Source of the DNA: CAYSFW01 sp964620675
Lineage (GTDB): Bacteria > Pseudomonadota > Gammaproteobacteria > UWMA-0217
NCBI GenBank assembly: GCA_964620675.1
Contig: CAZUJU010000002.1
Location: 65,973 to 129,972, forward strand
DNA: 64,000 nucleotides
Reading direction: 5' to 3'
Part shown: in pieces, positions 34,557 through 43,279 of the stretch
How positions within the stretch are numbered: position 1 is the stretch's first letter
How the letters are laid out: each line of letters starts with the position of its first letter
Program-made: the position numbers and the translations under genes
Notes under the pieces: generated by a model
What the model was told of the DNA's origin: nothing
The model's database searches: none
What the model saw: only the letters and a program-made list of their open reading frames with translations

Positions 34557-35171
34557 TTAGGCAAACACAATCCAGGTCGTCGCGATGTACTTTACGCCCT
34601 GCTCCAAGGTCACGCCGCGGTGCTCGTGGGTCCAGAACGGTGGAAATAAAACCAGCTTGCCCGCCTCGGGACGCACCTTGACCGCCTGAAACAGGAATTC
34701 CGTTTCGCCACCCGGCCCAGCGACATCGTTGAGATACCACACTGCCACCAATTGACGCTCGGCGAACTGGTGGCTACCGCCGTCGATGTGCCAATGGTAG
34801 AACTCACCCGGCCGAGTTCGCTGGATCGCGTACCCCATATCTTTGAACGGACCTTTGAAGTACGGAAATGCCTCGCGAAACTCCAGGATCGCCCGCTTCA
34901 TCGACTGAAACAGCGCCCGATCGACGTCCTGCCAATGCGCTTTACCACTGACGACGAGGTCGGTCGAGCGCTTGATGCCGCGATCTTTCTGCACCAGCTG
35001 TCCGATCCGCCCCTCGTACTGCTCGTCCTCCGCCATCTCAAAGCGCTGAATCATGTCGGCGCATTGCGCGGCGGTCAGCGCTTCGCGCTGCTCGAAAATA
35101 AACGAGTTTTCCTTGACCTCCCGGATCGTTTTCAGCGGCGTACGCGCGACGGCGGCAGCACTATGAGGCAT
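34557..35171 (-). CDS. 2-oxoglutarate/Fe(II) oxygenase (PKHD/prolyl 4-hydroxylase-like)
   Basis: About 204 residues from ATG 35171 (212 from an in-frame ATG at 35195). Iron ligands are HWHIDGG (HxD) and WTHEHRGV (distal His), followed by GVKYIATTWIVF. The N-terminal region KTIREVKENSFIFEQREALTAAQC is non-catalytic. GGGAG is 10 bases before ATG 35171. It is the third unrelated-looking 2-oxoglutarate oxygenase of this accessory region. Substrate unknown. Confidence 0.82.
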   Translation of the reverse strand: MPHSAAAVARTPLKTIREVKENSFIFEQREALTAAQCADMIQRFEMAEDEQYEGRIGQLVQKDRGIKRSTDLVVSGKAHWQDVDRALFQSMKRAILEFREAFPYFKGPFKDMGYAIQRTRPGEFYHWHIDGGSHQFAERQLVAVWYLNDVAGPGGETEFLFQAVKVRPEAGKLVLFPPFWTHEHRGVTLEQGVKYIATTWIVFA

Positions 35172-35212
35172 CGTGACCAGACTCCCATGATTCAAAACTC
35201 GTCGCGATTCTC

Positions 35213-36256
35213 TTACAGATAACTCCGTTCGATCAACGCATGCAGCGCAGCGGCGTCAATCGCGTGCGCGCCAGACAGGGCCAGTGCCGCGCTCATGACC
35301 TCGCGCCAATGCGTTTTGCCGCGTGCGACGGCCTCGAACAACCCATCGTGCGATGCCGCTTGCCGCCGGCCGATCTCGTAGCCCTCGACCAAGGCCGGAT
35401 AAAGCCTTCGACGCATCGGACTCAGCGTGCCGAAGTAAAAATCGAGCAGCGCCCACCGCCTACTGTCCAGCAACGCCGGCAGAGTAACACTGACATCCGC
35501 CAGATTATCCCGCACCGCCCTTAACTCCAGCTCCGCCGGCGTACCCGAAACCGCCGCCAGCAATGCTTGCCACTGCTCCTCAATGCCACGTCCGGCCTCG
35601 ACCTCGCCCAGTTCGTGCCAGAGCACGACATCAAGTTGATCCTCGACCAACCGATTCAGTCCGCCGCCAGGATCGGTATCGATCGCGTAATGCTCCAGCG
35701 CGCGCCCCAAGGCACTGTCGCAGCGATTCCAGCGCCACTCCTGCACCCGCTCCCAGATCAATCGGCGCAAGGACTCGCGGCGCACAAAAATATTCGCGCC
35801 GCGCGTCATCGCGGGCGGCGCGGTCAGATCGCGTGCGTACTCGCGGTCCGCAATCAAGATCGTGTACTCGCCATGGACCCGCTGCTCGGCGAGATCCGCC
35901 AGAAAAAAGTGCGGTGCGCCGCGATTGCCAAGACCTCCGCTGTAGACCAGGCGATGCTCATGCAGAGCGGCGTTGATGGCGTCGTCATCAAATGGGTCAT
36001 AGGCCGCCTGGGCGATCGCCAAGGGTTCAAATTCGGCCGCTTCGAGCGCCTGCCACATCTCTTCGCGCGCTCGAACCCAGTCGCCCACCGCGGCGTTCGG
36101 AAGTTCTTCCAGCAGATCGATGCCGTGCGCCCAGCGATACATCTCGCGCATCTTCAGCAAGTACACGCAGAGCGTATAATCCGCGGCGTATCGTGCATCG
36201 GCGATATCGCAGTTGTATTGAACGGTCTGACCGATCGATTTCAGCGCTTCCAACAT
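35213..36256 (-). CDS. Conserved unknown protein (Sfum_1244-family-like)
   Basis: A 347-residue soluble protein starting MLEALKSIGQTVQYNCDIADARYAADYTLCVYLLKMREMYRW, with FDDDAINAALHEHRLVYSGGLGNRGAPHFFLADL, DVVLWHELGEVEAG and DFYFGTLSPMRRRLYPALVEGY blocks. I recall this pattern as the Sfum_1244 family, seen in sulfur-cycle bacteria; function unknown. An HELGE segment could suggest a metal site but is not a confirmed peptidase motif. It precedes the oxygenase gene by 41 bases. Confidence 0.7.
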   Translation of the reverse strand: MLEALKSIGQTVQYNCDIADARYAADYTLCVYLLKMREMYRWAHGIDLLEELPNAAVGDWVRAREEMWQALEAAEFEPLAIAQAAYDPFDDDAINAALHEHRLVYSGGLGNRGAPHFFLADLAEQRVHGEYTILIADREYARDLTAPPAMTRGANIFVRRESLRRLIWERVQEWRWNRCDSALGRALEHYAIDTDPGGGLNRLVEDQLDVVLWHELGEVEAGRGIEEQWQALLAAVSGTPAELELRAVRDNLADVSVTLPALLDSRRWALLDFYFGTLSPMRRRLYPALVEGYEIGRRQAASHDGLFEAVARGKTHWREVMSAALALSGAHAIDAAALHALIERSYL

Positions 36257-36507
36257 CTAAACCCCTCGCGCGCACCGCAGTAAGTGACTCGGGATACCAT
36301 ACTGTTTTACTCTGATTTGATGCTAGCATTGCGAGGGTAGAATCCTCAAAATTCCCGCAACGTGATCGCACATGTATCAACCTCGGCAGTGGGCTGAATG
36401 CGACGCCACCGTCGGCGTCATCTCACCGCCGCCATTCACCTGGTGGCGGCACAGCGGCTCGATCCGCGCAGCCTTACTTCCAAATACGCGACCTGGAGCT
36501 CTGTATC

Positions 36508-37113
36508 GTGCGCTTAAAGACTAAGTGGAACATCAAGGACAAACAGCACTCGCTCGACGAGATCGGCAGTGCGGTCGCATTCACGATCTGGCGCATCGGC
36601 CAGGAGGTTTTGCTACACCTCGAAAACGATGGATTCGAGACCCGAACGCGCGCGCAACGCATGGACGTGATCGGCGAACTGAGCGCGTTCCTGATCCATC
36701 TGAGTGACCGACTGGTATTCGACCGTCTCGACGGCGAAGCGCGCATGGACTTCGTCAACGCCACCGCGCGTTACCTCGCCAACACGATGGAAGAGAATCG
36801 TCGCGATATCGAGCCGGACGGCGATCATCGCGCGGCCTTCATCACGCTCCTCAATCTGCGCACCGACGCCTACGCCGAGTGCCCGTTCGAAGAAGGTGTC
36901 GGTCCGGGATTTTCGATGAGCCGCACGATCGGAGACCATGTGACTGCGGTCATGGGCGACAAAGACAAGAAATGGATCACCCAGCAGGTCATGGACATCG
37001 AAGTCCCAGAGGCCTATAAGACGCTGCGCCGCGCGCTCTTCTCGTTATTCGGCTGGGAAAACCCGCATGACGCTTGGCGCCCGCCGCGGGGCGCCAAACT
37101 GGGAGACGAGTGA
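36508..37113 (+). CDS. Unknown 201-residue protein, divergent from the Sfum_1244-like gene
   Basis: Begins with GTG (GGAG 9 bases upstream) reading MRLKTKWNIKDKQHSLDEIGSAVAFTIWRIGQEVLLHLENDGFETRT. It is helical and acidic/basic mixed, with GPGFSMSRTIGDHV and a C-terminal SLFGWENPHDAWRPPRGAK tail. No family recognised. The 251-base gap to the divergent gene has TTGATG and TAGAAT (15-base spacing) as a weak promoter for this gene. Confidence 0.72.
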   Translation: MRLKTKWNIKDKQHSLDEIGSAVAFTIWRIGQEVLLHLENDGFETRTRAQRMDVIGELSAFLIHLSDRLVFDRLDGEARMDFVNATARYLANTMEENRRDIEPDGDHRAAFITLLNLRTDAYAECPFEEGVGPGFSMSRTIGDHVTAVMGDKDKKWITQQVMDIEVPEAYKTLRRALFSLFGWENPHDAWRPPRGAKLGDE

Positions 37114-37123
37114 CGGGAATGGG

Positions 37124-37321
37124 CTACTTGCCAACCCACTCGCCATAGCCGTCGGCGTTTTTCTCGCGGCCATCGTTGTAGCCGGCCTCGTAAGCCGGTG
37201 TCACGCGCTGCTCCTCACGCATCGGGTGTCCCAGGTAACCGACCTGCCATCCGATGACGTAATCGGTTGCCACGCCCTTGCTCTCCATTTCGATTGTCGT
37301 TTTGCGATACTGCTCGTTCAT
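37124..37321 (-). CDS. Small unknown protein (65 residues)
   Basis: Starts MNEQYRKTTIEMESKGVATDYVIGW and ends AYEAGYNDGREKNADGYGEWVGK. The YVIGWQVGYLGHP and AYEAGYNDG motifs give it a regular alternating Gly/Tyr pattern that looks conserved. GGAGAG lies 6 bases before ATG 37321. It converges on the unknown 201-residue gene 10 bases away. Function unknown. Confidence 0.7.
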   Translation of the reverse strand: MNEQYRKTTIEMESKGVATDYVIGWQVGYLGHPMREEQRVTPAYEAGYNDGREKNADGYGEWVGK

Positions 37322-37747
37322 AGGTCTCTCTCCGGATAATCGCTTGAGAATAAAAACCTGTGGATGGAATCCCGCCGGGACTCCCACCCCCTCCACCGCT
37401 GCGGAACGCGAACAGCTCAGCGCGCTCGCAACGCGCTTCGCCAAGACTCCGACGCACCACCACGACATTCCGCGATGAAGCGCCCCCAACGGTAGACTGA
37501 GTCCGGGTCTCGCCCGGTTCTCGACGTTCCTGCGGCATTTTTACCGACCGGCAACGGTACCCGAACCCCTTCGAATTCCATATATCCCGGTTGAGGGAGT
37601 ACGAATCGAAATTCCGGCGCGAGCCCTGCGGTCCCGCGCAAGCCTGCCAGCGGATGAATACCTTGTCCACCACGAGGTAACGATTCGCCACCCGCAATCG
37701 CCTCTGTATAATGTTGAGCCTCGAAAAAACGCAAGAGAAACAAGCCC
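37322..37747 (+). promoter_or_regulatory. Intergenic region with the Sel1-gene promoter
   Basis: No gene seen. TATAAT at 37707-37712 is a perfect -10 hexamer 36 bases before the Sel1 gene; its -35 is poor. CCGGG-TCTCG-CCCGG near 37503-37517 is a short hairpin. Confidence 0.5.
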
Positions 37748-38188
37748 ATGACCAATAGCCAGGACGAGCTGGACATCAACTACACCAGCGGTGTCGCCGC
37801 GTTTCAAGCCAAGCACTTTTCCCGTGCCATGCAACTCTTGAGTCCACTTGCCGAGCAAGGGCATCCCGATGCGCAGTATCGTCTCGCGATCATGTACCAA
37901 AATGGCCTCGGCGTAGTGGCGAACTCAGCCGCCGCCGCACGTTGGATGCAGGCCGCCGCAGAACAGGGTTTTGCGCTCGCGCAACACGGGCTGGGTTTCA
38001 TGTATATGGAAGGCGATTGCGTCACCAAGAACGGCGCGGACGCAGTGAAATGGTTTACGCTCGCGGCGGAACAAGGGCTCAGCGGCTCCTGTACGACCCT
38101 GGCTGCCATGTACGAGCAGGGCAATGGCGTCCCCAAAGATCCAGCCAAGGCGCAAGAATGGTACAAAAAGGGCGGCTTCGAGTTCTGA
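37748..38188 (+). CDS. Sel1-repeat protein
   Basis: A 146-residue TPR/Sel1-like solenoid with three to four repeats, such as AQYRLAIMYQNGLGV, AQHGLGFMYMEGDCV and SCTTLAAMYEQGNGV, each followed by AxxWxxxAAEQG. It has no signal peptide, so it likely acts as a cytoplasmic protein-binding scaffold. It is 32 bases before the MoxR gene and may be co-transcribed with it. Confidence 0.9.
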   Translation: MTNSQDELDINYTSGVAAFQAKHFSRAMQLLSPLAEQGHPDAQYRLAIMYQNGLGVVANSAAAARWMQAAAEQGFALAQHGLGFMYMEGDCVTKNGADAVKWFTLAAEQGLSGSCTTLAAMYEQGNGVPKDPAKAQEWYKKGGFEF

Positions 38189-38220
38189 CCCCCAGCGACA
38201 ACCCTTGAGCAAATATCACC

Positions 38221-39267
38221 ATGCGCCCCGCCCATCTACTTTCCGTACTTGATTGCGAATTCCTCGGCGCCCGCACTGGCCACCACACGCCCGTGATGCT
38301 GTGGGGGCCACCCGGCGTCGGCAAGTCCGATCTCGTCCGCCAGATCGCCACCCAACACGCGGTGCCGCTGGTCGACATCCGCCTGTCACAGATGGAACCC
38401 TCCGACCTACGCGGGATCCCCTTTCGCAAAGGCGAACTGGTCGAATGGGCGGTACCGGCGATGCTCCCCAACCGCGAACGCCACGGCCCCGAAGGGATCC
38501 TCTTTCTCGACGAAATCACCTCCGCACCGCCCAGCGTCTCGGCTGCGGCCTATCAGCTGATTCTCGACCGGCGCCTGGGGCAATATGAAATCCCCGCCGG
38601 TTGGGCGATCTTCGCGGCGGGCAACCGCCAGGGTGACCGAGGCGTGACCTACACCATGCCCGCCCCGCTGGCCAATCGCTTTTCGCACTTCGAGATCGAT
38701 GTCAACCTCGATGACTGGGTCTATTGGGCCTACAGCCGAGGTTTGGACGAACGCCTGATCGCGTTCTTGCGCTTTCGCCCCGATCTGCTATTCGATTTCG
38801 ATCCAGCCCACAATCCGGTCGCCTTCCCATCGCCACGATCGTGGGAGTTCGCCCATCGCGCCTTGCGCAAATTCGAGCCGCGGCCAAACCTGTTGCTTGG
38901 TGCCTTGCAAGCCTGCGTGGGACCGGCGGCTGGGGTCGAACTGCATGGATTTCTGGCCACGCTCGACCAATTGCCGGACATCGACGCGATTCTGCGCGGC
39001 GAGGAGGTCGGCGCACCGCAGGAAATCGACCTGCAGTACGCCGTCGCAGCCACCCTGGTCGGACATGCGATTCGCGTGCGCGGCAAACCCGACGCGAGCA
39101 CGATACACGGCAACATTCTGCACTATGCCGGGCGTTTTCCGGTGCGCGAAATGGGCGTTATGCTCGTCTCAGACCTCCAGCGCGCAATTGGCCAGGACCT
39201 GTTTCGGGTACCACAATTTGCGGACTGGGCCGATGCCATCGCCGACCTGATGCTGTACCAACACTGA
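38221..39267 (+). CDS. MoxR-type AAA+ ATPase
   Basis: A 348-residue chaperone-like ATPase with Walker A GPPGVGKSD, Walker B ILFLDEIT, sensor AAGNRQGD and PAPLANRFSHFEID. MoxR proteins act with von Willebrand factor A proteins to mature or insert cofactors into enzymes; the VWA partner is the next gene, 13 bases away. Confidence 0.93.
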   Translation: MRPAHLLSVLDCEFLGARTGHHTPVMLWGPPGVGKSDLVRQIATQHAVPLVDIRLSQMEPSDLRGIPFRKGELVEWAVPAMLPNRERHGPEGILFLDEITSAPPSVSAAAYQLILDRRLGQYEIPAGWAIFAAGNRQGDRGVTYTMPAPLANRFSHFEIDVNLDDWVYWAYSRGLDERLIAFLRFRPDLLFDFDPAHNPVAFPSPRSWEFAHRALRKFEPRPNLLLGALQACVGPAAGVELHGFLATLDQLPDIDAILRGEEVGAPQEIDLQYAVAATLVGHAIRVRGKPDASTIHGNILHYAGRFPVREMGVMLVSDLQRAIGQDLFRVPQFADWADAIADLMLYQH

Positions 39268-39280
39268 CCGCCACCGCGCC

Positions 39281-40615
39281 ATGGCCGAAATCGATCCCCG
39301 CAGCATCGAAAACCGCCTCCAGGCCGCGCGCACTCGGCTAATTCTCGACAAGCCCTTTCTCGGCGCGTTGGTGCTGCGCCTGCCGCTGCGCCACGCCGAC
39401 CCCGACTGGTGCCGGACCACCGCGACCGACGCCCGCCACTTCTATTACAACGCCGAATACGTCAGTCAACTGACCGCCGACGAGCTCCAATTCACGCTTG
39501 CGCATGAAGCGCTGCATTGCGCCTTGTCCCACTTCGCGCGCCGCGGCCATCGGGTCAAACGCCTGTGGGACGTCGCCTGCGACTATGCGATCAATCCGCT
39601 GCTGATTGAAGACGGTCTGCGCGCGCCTCCCGATAGTCTCTATCTCAAGGAGTATCGGGGCATGACCGCCGAGGAAATCTATCCGATGCTCGGCAGCAAC
39701 GAGCGCGTCGAAACCCTCGATCAACACGTGTACGACAGCGACGACCCCGGCGAGGGCGCCACTCGAAAAGCCAGCCGTCCGAATCCGGAGGCGCGCGAAG
39801 AAACCCAGACCCGCCCCCAACCCAGCGCCAACGCCGCGACCGATCGCGCTCCAAACGCGCAACCCACACCGGAAGACCCGACCCGCACCGATGGCGGGAC
39901 CCGGCACCAGGAAGCGCCCGACGGCAACCACGGCCCCGCTGGCGCGCACGGGGCACCGCGGCCCGATCCACTCGGACACGCGGAAATGGAAACACTGAGC
40001 CTGCAGTGGCAGCAACGCCTGGTCGGCGCGGCCCAGCAGGCCTTGCAAGCGGGCAAGCTCGGGCGGGCGATGGCGCGCATGGTCGACTTCATGGTGCAGC
40101 CGACCCTCCCCTGGCGCATGCTGCTATCGCGCTACGTCAGCTCGGTGGCGCGCGACGACTACAATTACAGCCGCCCCTCCTCGCGGCGCGGCGAGCCCGC
40201 CATCTTCCCGAGCCTTCGCAGCGCGCAGCTGAATATGACTGTGGTCGTCGACGTCAGCGGTTCGGTCAGTGATCGCGAGATCGGTGAGTATTTGTCCGAG
40301 ATCAACGCGCTCAAGTCCCAATTGCGCTGCGAGGTCGAACTCCTGGCCTGCGATGCCCAACTCGCACCCGGCTGCCCGTGGCAATTTCAGCCGTGGGAAG
40401 AGCTCAAACTGCCGCGCCACATCACCGGCGGCGGCGGCACCAGCTTCCACCCCCCTTTCGCCCACGTTGACCGCCGCGATCGCCCGCCTGACGTGCTGAT
40501 CTACTTCACCGATGGGCGCGGCAGCTTCCCCGAACACGAGCCCAACTACCCCGTGATCTGGCTCGTCAAAGGCCGTACCCCGGTGCCCTGGGGGCAACGG
40601 ATCCAACTCAACTGA
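39281..40615 (+). CDS. VWA-like protein with HEALH metallopeptidase-type domain
   Basis: A 444-residue DUF2201/VWA-type protein. The N-terminal domain has AHEALHCALSH, an HExxH zinc-binding motif near residue 70. A long low-complexity Pro/Thr/Arg linker (about 155-230) leads to a VWA domain whose MIDAS-like motif is VVVDVSGSVSD, plus GGGGTSFHPPF and YFTDG. It pairs with the MoxR ATPase; the client is unknown. The adjacent DsrS-like gene and nearby cysG make a sulfur-enzyme client possible (inferred). Confidence 0.9.
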   Translation: MAEIDPRSIENRLQAARTRLILDKPFLGALVLRLPLRHADPDWCRTTATDARHFYYNAEYVSQLTADELQFTLAHEALHCALSHFARRGHRVKRLWDVACDYAINPLLIEDGLRAPPDSLYLKEYRGMTAEEIYPMLGSNERVETLDQHVYDSDDPGEGATRKASRPNPEAREETQTRPQPSANAATDRAPNAQPTPEDPTRTDGGTRHQEAPDGNHGPAGAHGAPRPDPLGHAEMETLSLQWQQRLVGAAQQALQAGKLGRAMARMVDFMVQPTLPWRMLLSRYVSSVARDDYNYSRPSSRRGEPAIFPSLRSAQLNMTVVVDVSGSVSDREIGEYLSEINALKSQLRCEVELLACDAQLAPGCPWQFQPWEELKLPRHITGGGGTSFHPPFAHVDRRDRPPDVLIYFTDGRGSFPEHEPNYPVIWLVKGRTPVPWGQRIQLN

Positions 40616-40765
40616 TTCGAGTATCCGGCCGGCTGTTGGTGTGGGTCGTGCGACACGCAAAGACCAGGTTCGCAATGACGAGGAATCCGGCAACGCGATC
40701 GCAGCAAAACCCTCGAAAACTCGCTAAGCTGCAATTCTAGAACACGAGCCCCGCCCGAGACGCCG

Positions 40766-41899
40766 ATGGAACTCGCTCCAGAAGACAATCTGCGCATCAA
40801 TGTCCTGTTCACGCAGAATCTGCGCGCGGTTCGCATCGACGACTCCAAACTCACCGTACACGCGCTAACCAGCCGCGGCGAAGCCAAGATTCGCCTCAAC
40901 CCCAATCTACGCGAGGAAAAATATCTCCGCGGCGTGCGCGAGCTGTTTTCGACCTTCGCGCTCGGCTCCCCGGGCGGCTATCCGGTATTCATCCGCCGCT
41001 GGACCCGCATGGGACAGGACCGCGACGAGGAAAGCCTGCGCAAACTTCTGCTGCTTGGCGAGGACGAAGCGATCGTTGCGGTTGCGAATGCCCCCGGTCT
41101 GACCGACGAACTCGCGGAACTCGCCTGGTGGGCCAGCCCGACGCCCGAAATTGCGCGCCTGATGCTCAGCCAATCACGGGTCAGTCAAGGCGCGATGGGG
41201 CCGGTTCTGGCGCAATACCTGCTCGAATACTTACCCTTCGAGGCCGAGCACAAGGACATGATCGAGAGCGTACGGTTAATGTTGCAACCCGGCTTGCTGA
41301 GCGCGCAGCAACGCGACTCGCTCTGGCAACGCGCGCAACGGCGACCAACCTACTACATCGGCTTCCTGCACGCCGTTCCCGACGCCCTCCCGGACGCCCT
41401 ACCCGCGCACAGCGACTGGATTGACCTGCGCGCGAGACTCGCAGCACCGATCGATGCCGGCAATCCATTCGCGCGTAAACTCGATCAGGCGCTATCGCCG
41501 TCCGGGCAAACTTTCATGCACGTCGCGCAACGTGCGCTCAGCAAAATCGCCAACCAGGACGCAGCCGTCGAGCTACTCGACGCGATCGGCAATCATTTTC
41601 GCCACGGTGCCGACGCAACCGATCGCGACACCACCATCGTTACGATCCTCGCTCGCGCCGGGCAAGCACTCGCAACGCCGACGGATCCGAACCTTGCCAC
41701 CGTGGTCGCCAGCGTGCCCGAACAACACGAACGGCTCCGCGCGCTGCTCGCACTCGGCCTTCTCAACGAGTACACCATCGCCCCGATTCTCGGCCACACC
41801 GACGCCATCGGCAGCGTGATGCGGACACGGCTCGAACCGGTGATCGCCCCGGTACGGGATTGGTTTGCGACCCTCGGCCCACCCTCAGGTAAGCGCTAA
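40766..41899 (+). CDS. dsrS: DsrS-like soluble protein
   Basis: A 377-residue cytosolic protein, near the 41 kDa reported for Allochromatium DsrS, with a start MELAPEDNLRINVLFTQNLRAVRID and GSPGGYPVFIRRWTRMGQ block that I associate with DsrS. DsrS influences dsr expression or sulfur oxidation there and is normally last in the dsr operon; here it lies about 33 kb from dsrA. The C-terminal half is helical repeats. Assignment is by recollection, not alignment. Confidence 0.6.
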   Translation: MELAPEDNLRINVLFTQNLRAVRIDDSKLTVHALTSRGEAKIRLNPNLREEKYLRGVRELFSTFALGSPGGYPVFIRRWTRMGQDRDEESLRKLLLLGEDEAIVAVANAPGLTDELAELAWWASPTPEIARLMLSQSRVSQGAMGPVLAQYLLEYLPFEAEHKDMIESVRLMLQPGLLSAQQRDSLWQRAQRRPTYYIGFLHAVPDALPDALPAHSDWIDLRARLAAPIDAGNPFARKLDQALSPSGQTFMHVAQRALSKIANQDAAVELLDAIGNHFRHGADATDRDTTIVTILARAGQALATPTDPNLATVVASVPEQHERLRALLALGLLNEYTIAPILGHTDAIGSVMRTRLEPVIAPVRDWFATLGPPSGKR

Positions 41900-42450
41900 T
41901 GCCGCTGGCGTTCGCGCACCTGAACCTACATCTGCGCCTGCAGCTCCGCGCGGAATTGCTGCAAGCCCGGCTCGCAGCGTCGCCGGACGTGATCGGGCGC
42001 CAACTCGCGGAGCAGGTCAGCGCCTACGAGCAACAGCACCACCTCGGCTACTACCCCGCGCTGGAGTATTTTCGCCAGCTCGAGAACTGCGGCGTGGAGC
42101 GCGAATTGATCGACGCCGCCGAGAGCATCGCATGGGTCACAGCCCAACTCACCCGACAGGAAACCGTGCAAAAGCTGCGCCCGGTGTTTTCCAGCATCGA
42201 GGTCCGATCAGTGCAGAACGAGGCGTTCTCAATGCCCAGCGTCCGCCCGCGCCAGAAAAACGCGCTAGAAGCGCTGATCCAGCACTACACCCCCGACAAA
42301 ATCAAACTCGGCCTCAAGGTTAGCCTGCTTCAAAAACGAGCGCAGGCCGAAGGACTGGATAGTTTTACCCGCAAGATGGCGTACAAATGGTTGCGGGATA
42401 GCTTTGCCACGGTCGAAGTTCTGCATGTCAATCTGATTACCGCTGGATAG
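41899..42450 (+). CDS. Unknown partner of the DsrS-like gene
   Basis: A 183-residue helical protein beginning MPLAFAHLNLHLRLQLRAELLQARL, with EYFRQLENCGVERELIDAAESIAW and a basic C-terminal DKIKLGLKVSLLQKRAQAEGLD segment. Its ATG overlaps the last base of the previous stop (TAATG), so the two proteins are translationally coupled and probably act together. No named family recognised. Confidence 0.7.
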   Translation: MPLAFAHLNLHLRLQLRAELLQARLAASPDVIGRQLAEQVSAYEQQHHLGYYPALEYFRQLENCGVERELIDAAESIAWVTAQLTRQETVQKLRPVFSSIEVRSVQNEAFSMPSVRPRQKNALEALIQHYTPDKIKLGLKVSLLQKRAQAEGLDSFTRKMAYKWLRDSFATVEVLHVNLITAG

Positions 42451-42806
42451 GCCCCTGCCTAATTCTCTTCGGTTTATTCGAAATCGCCCACAAGCCTGCC
42501 CGTTCCGCATTCCAATTGCCGTCATCACGGCGTATAGTTTCTGCGCTCGTTTATGGATCATGATCGGATACCGCGTCCCTTGGCGCCCCTTTCCCGCGAC
42601 ACGCCTCACGGCCGCGAATCGGAAAACCGGGCGGACCTCTTCCCTGACCACTCCATGGCTACGGGCGATCGGGCGGCTTGTCCCTCGATCGTTACCGCGT
42701 TTCCAGCGCTCGCGTTCAGCCACGCAGGATTCGTTTAACTGTCGGTAATCTGTACGTCGGTTACCGCCAGATTGATTTACCACGACGTATGTAACCGAGA
42801 AATCTG
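42451..42806 (+). other. Long leader region of the RRM gene
   Basis: 356 bases without a supported gene. Near the end, GGTAA (42745-42749) and GTTACC (42761-42766) form an inverted repeat around TCTGTACGTCG. A long untranslated leader is common for cold-induced RRM genes, but no cold box is recognised. Confidence 0.35.
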
Positions 42807-43091
42807 ATGCAAATTTACGTAGGAAACCTTGCTTACTCCGTGTCCGAGGAAGACCTGACCGAGGCGTTCTCCGCCTTTGGCGATGTAGCAAGTGTCAACA
42901 TCATCAAGGACAGAATGACCGGACAATCCAAAGGCTTCGGCTTTGTTGAAATGCCGAGCGACGCGGACGCCCAATCTGCGATCAAGTCCCTTGATGGCAA
43001 GTCGATTAATGGCCGTCCGGCACGGGTCAACAAGTCCGAGCCCAAGAAAGAAGGCGGCGGTGGCGGCGGTCAACGTCGTCCGCGCTACTAA
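42807..43091 (+). CDS. RRM-domain RNA-binding protein
   Basis: A 94-residue single-RRM protein: RNP2 IYVGNL at the start, RNP1 KGFGFVEM at about residue 42, then NGRPARVNKSEPKKE and a Gly/Arg-rich GGGGGGQRRPRY tail. Such proteins are RNA chaperones, often cold-induced. No operon partners. Confidence 0.95.
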   Translation: MQIYVGNLAYSVSEEDLTEAFSAFGDVASVNIIKDRMTGQSKGFGFVEMPSDADAQSAIKSLDGKSINGRPARVNKSEPKKEGGGGGGQRRPRY

Positions 43092-43112
43092 GTCAGTCAC
43101 CTGATCTGACGT

Positions 43113-43139
43113 TGGGGGCACGGTTGATCCGCGCCCCCA
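43113..43139 (+). terminator. Hairpin after the RRM gene
   Basis: TGGGGGC (43113-43119) pairs with GCCCCCA (43133-43139) 21 bases after the stop. A T-run is lacking, so it is a probable but weak terminator. Confidence 0.5.
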
Positions 43140-43279
43140 CTCTGCCCTTGGGCGCAACGCCGATCCGAATTCCGGACGGCCAATTCGTCGCCTTCCCCTT
43201 CCCGACGTGTATATTCCCCTCACCTCGCCCGCGCCGCATAATCGGTCCTCGTTCAGCGACCATGGCGGAGATATAACCC

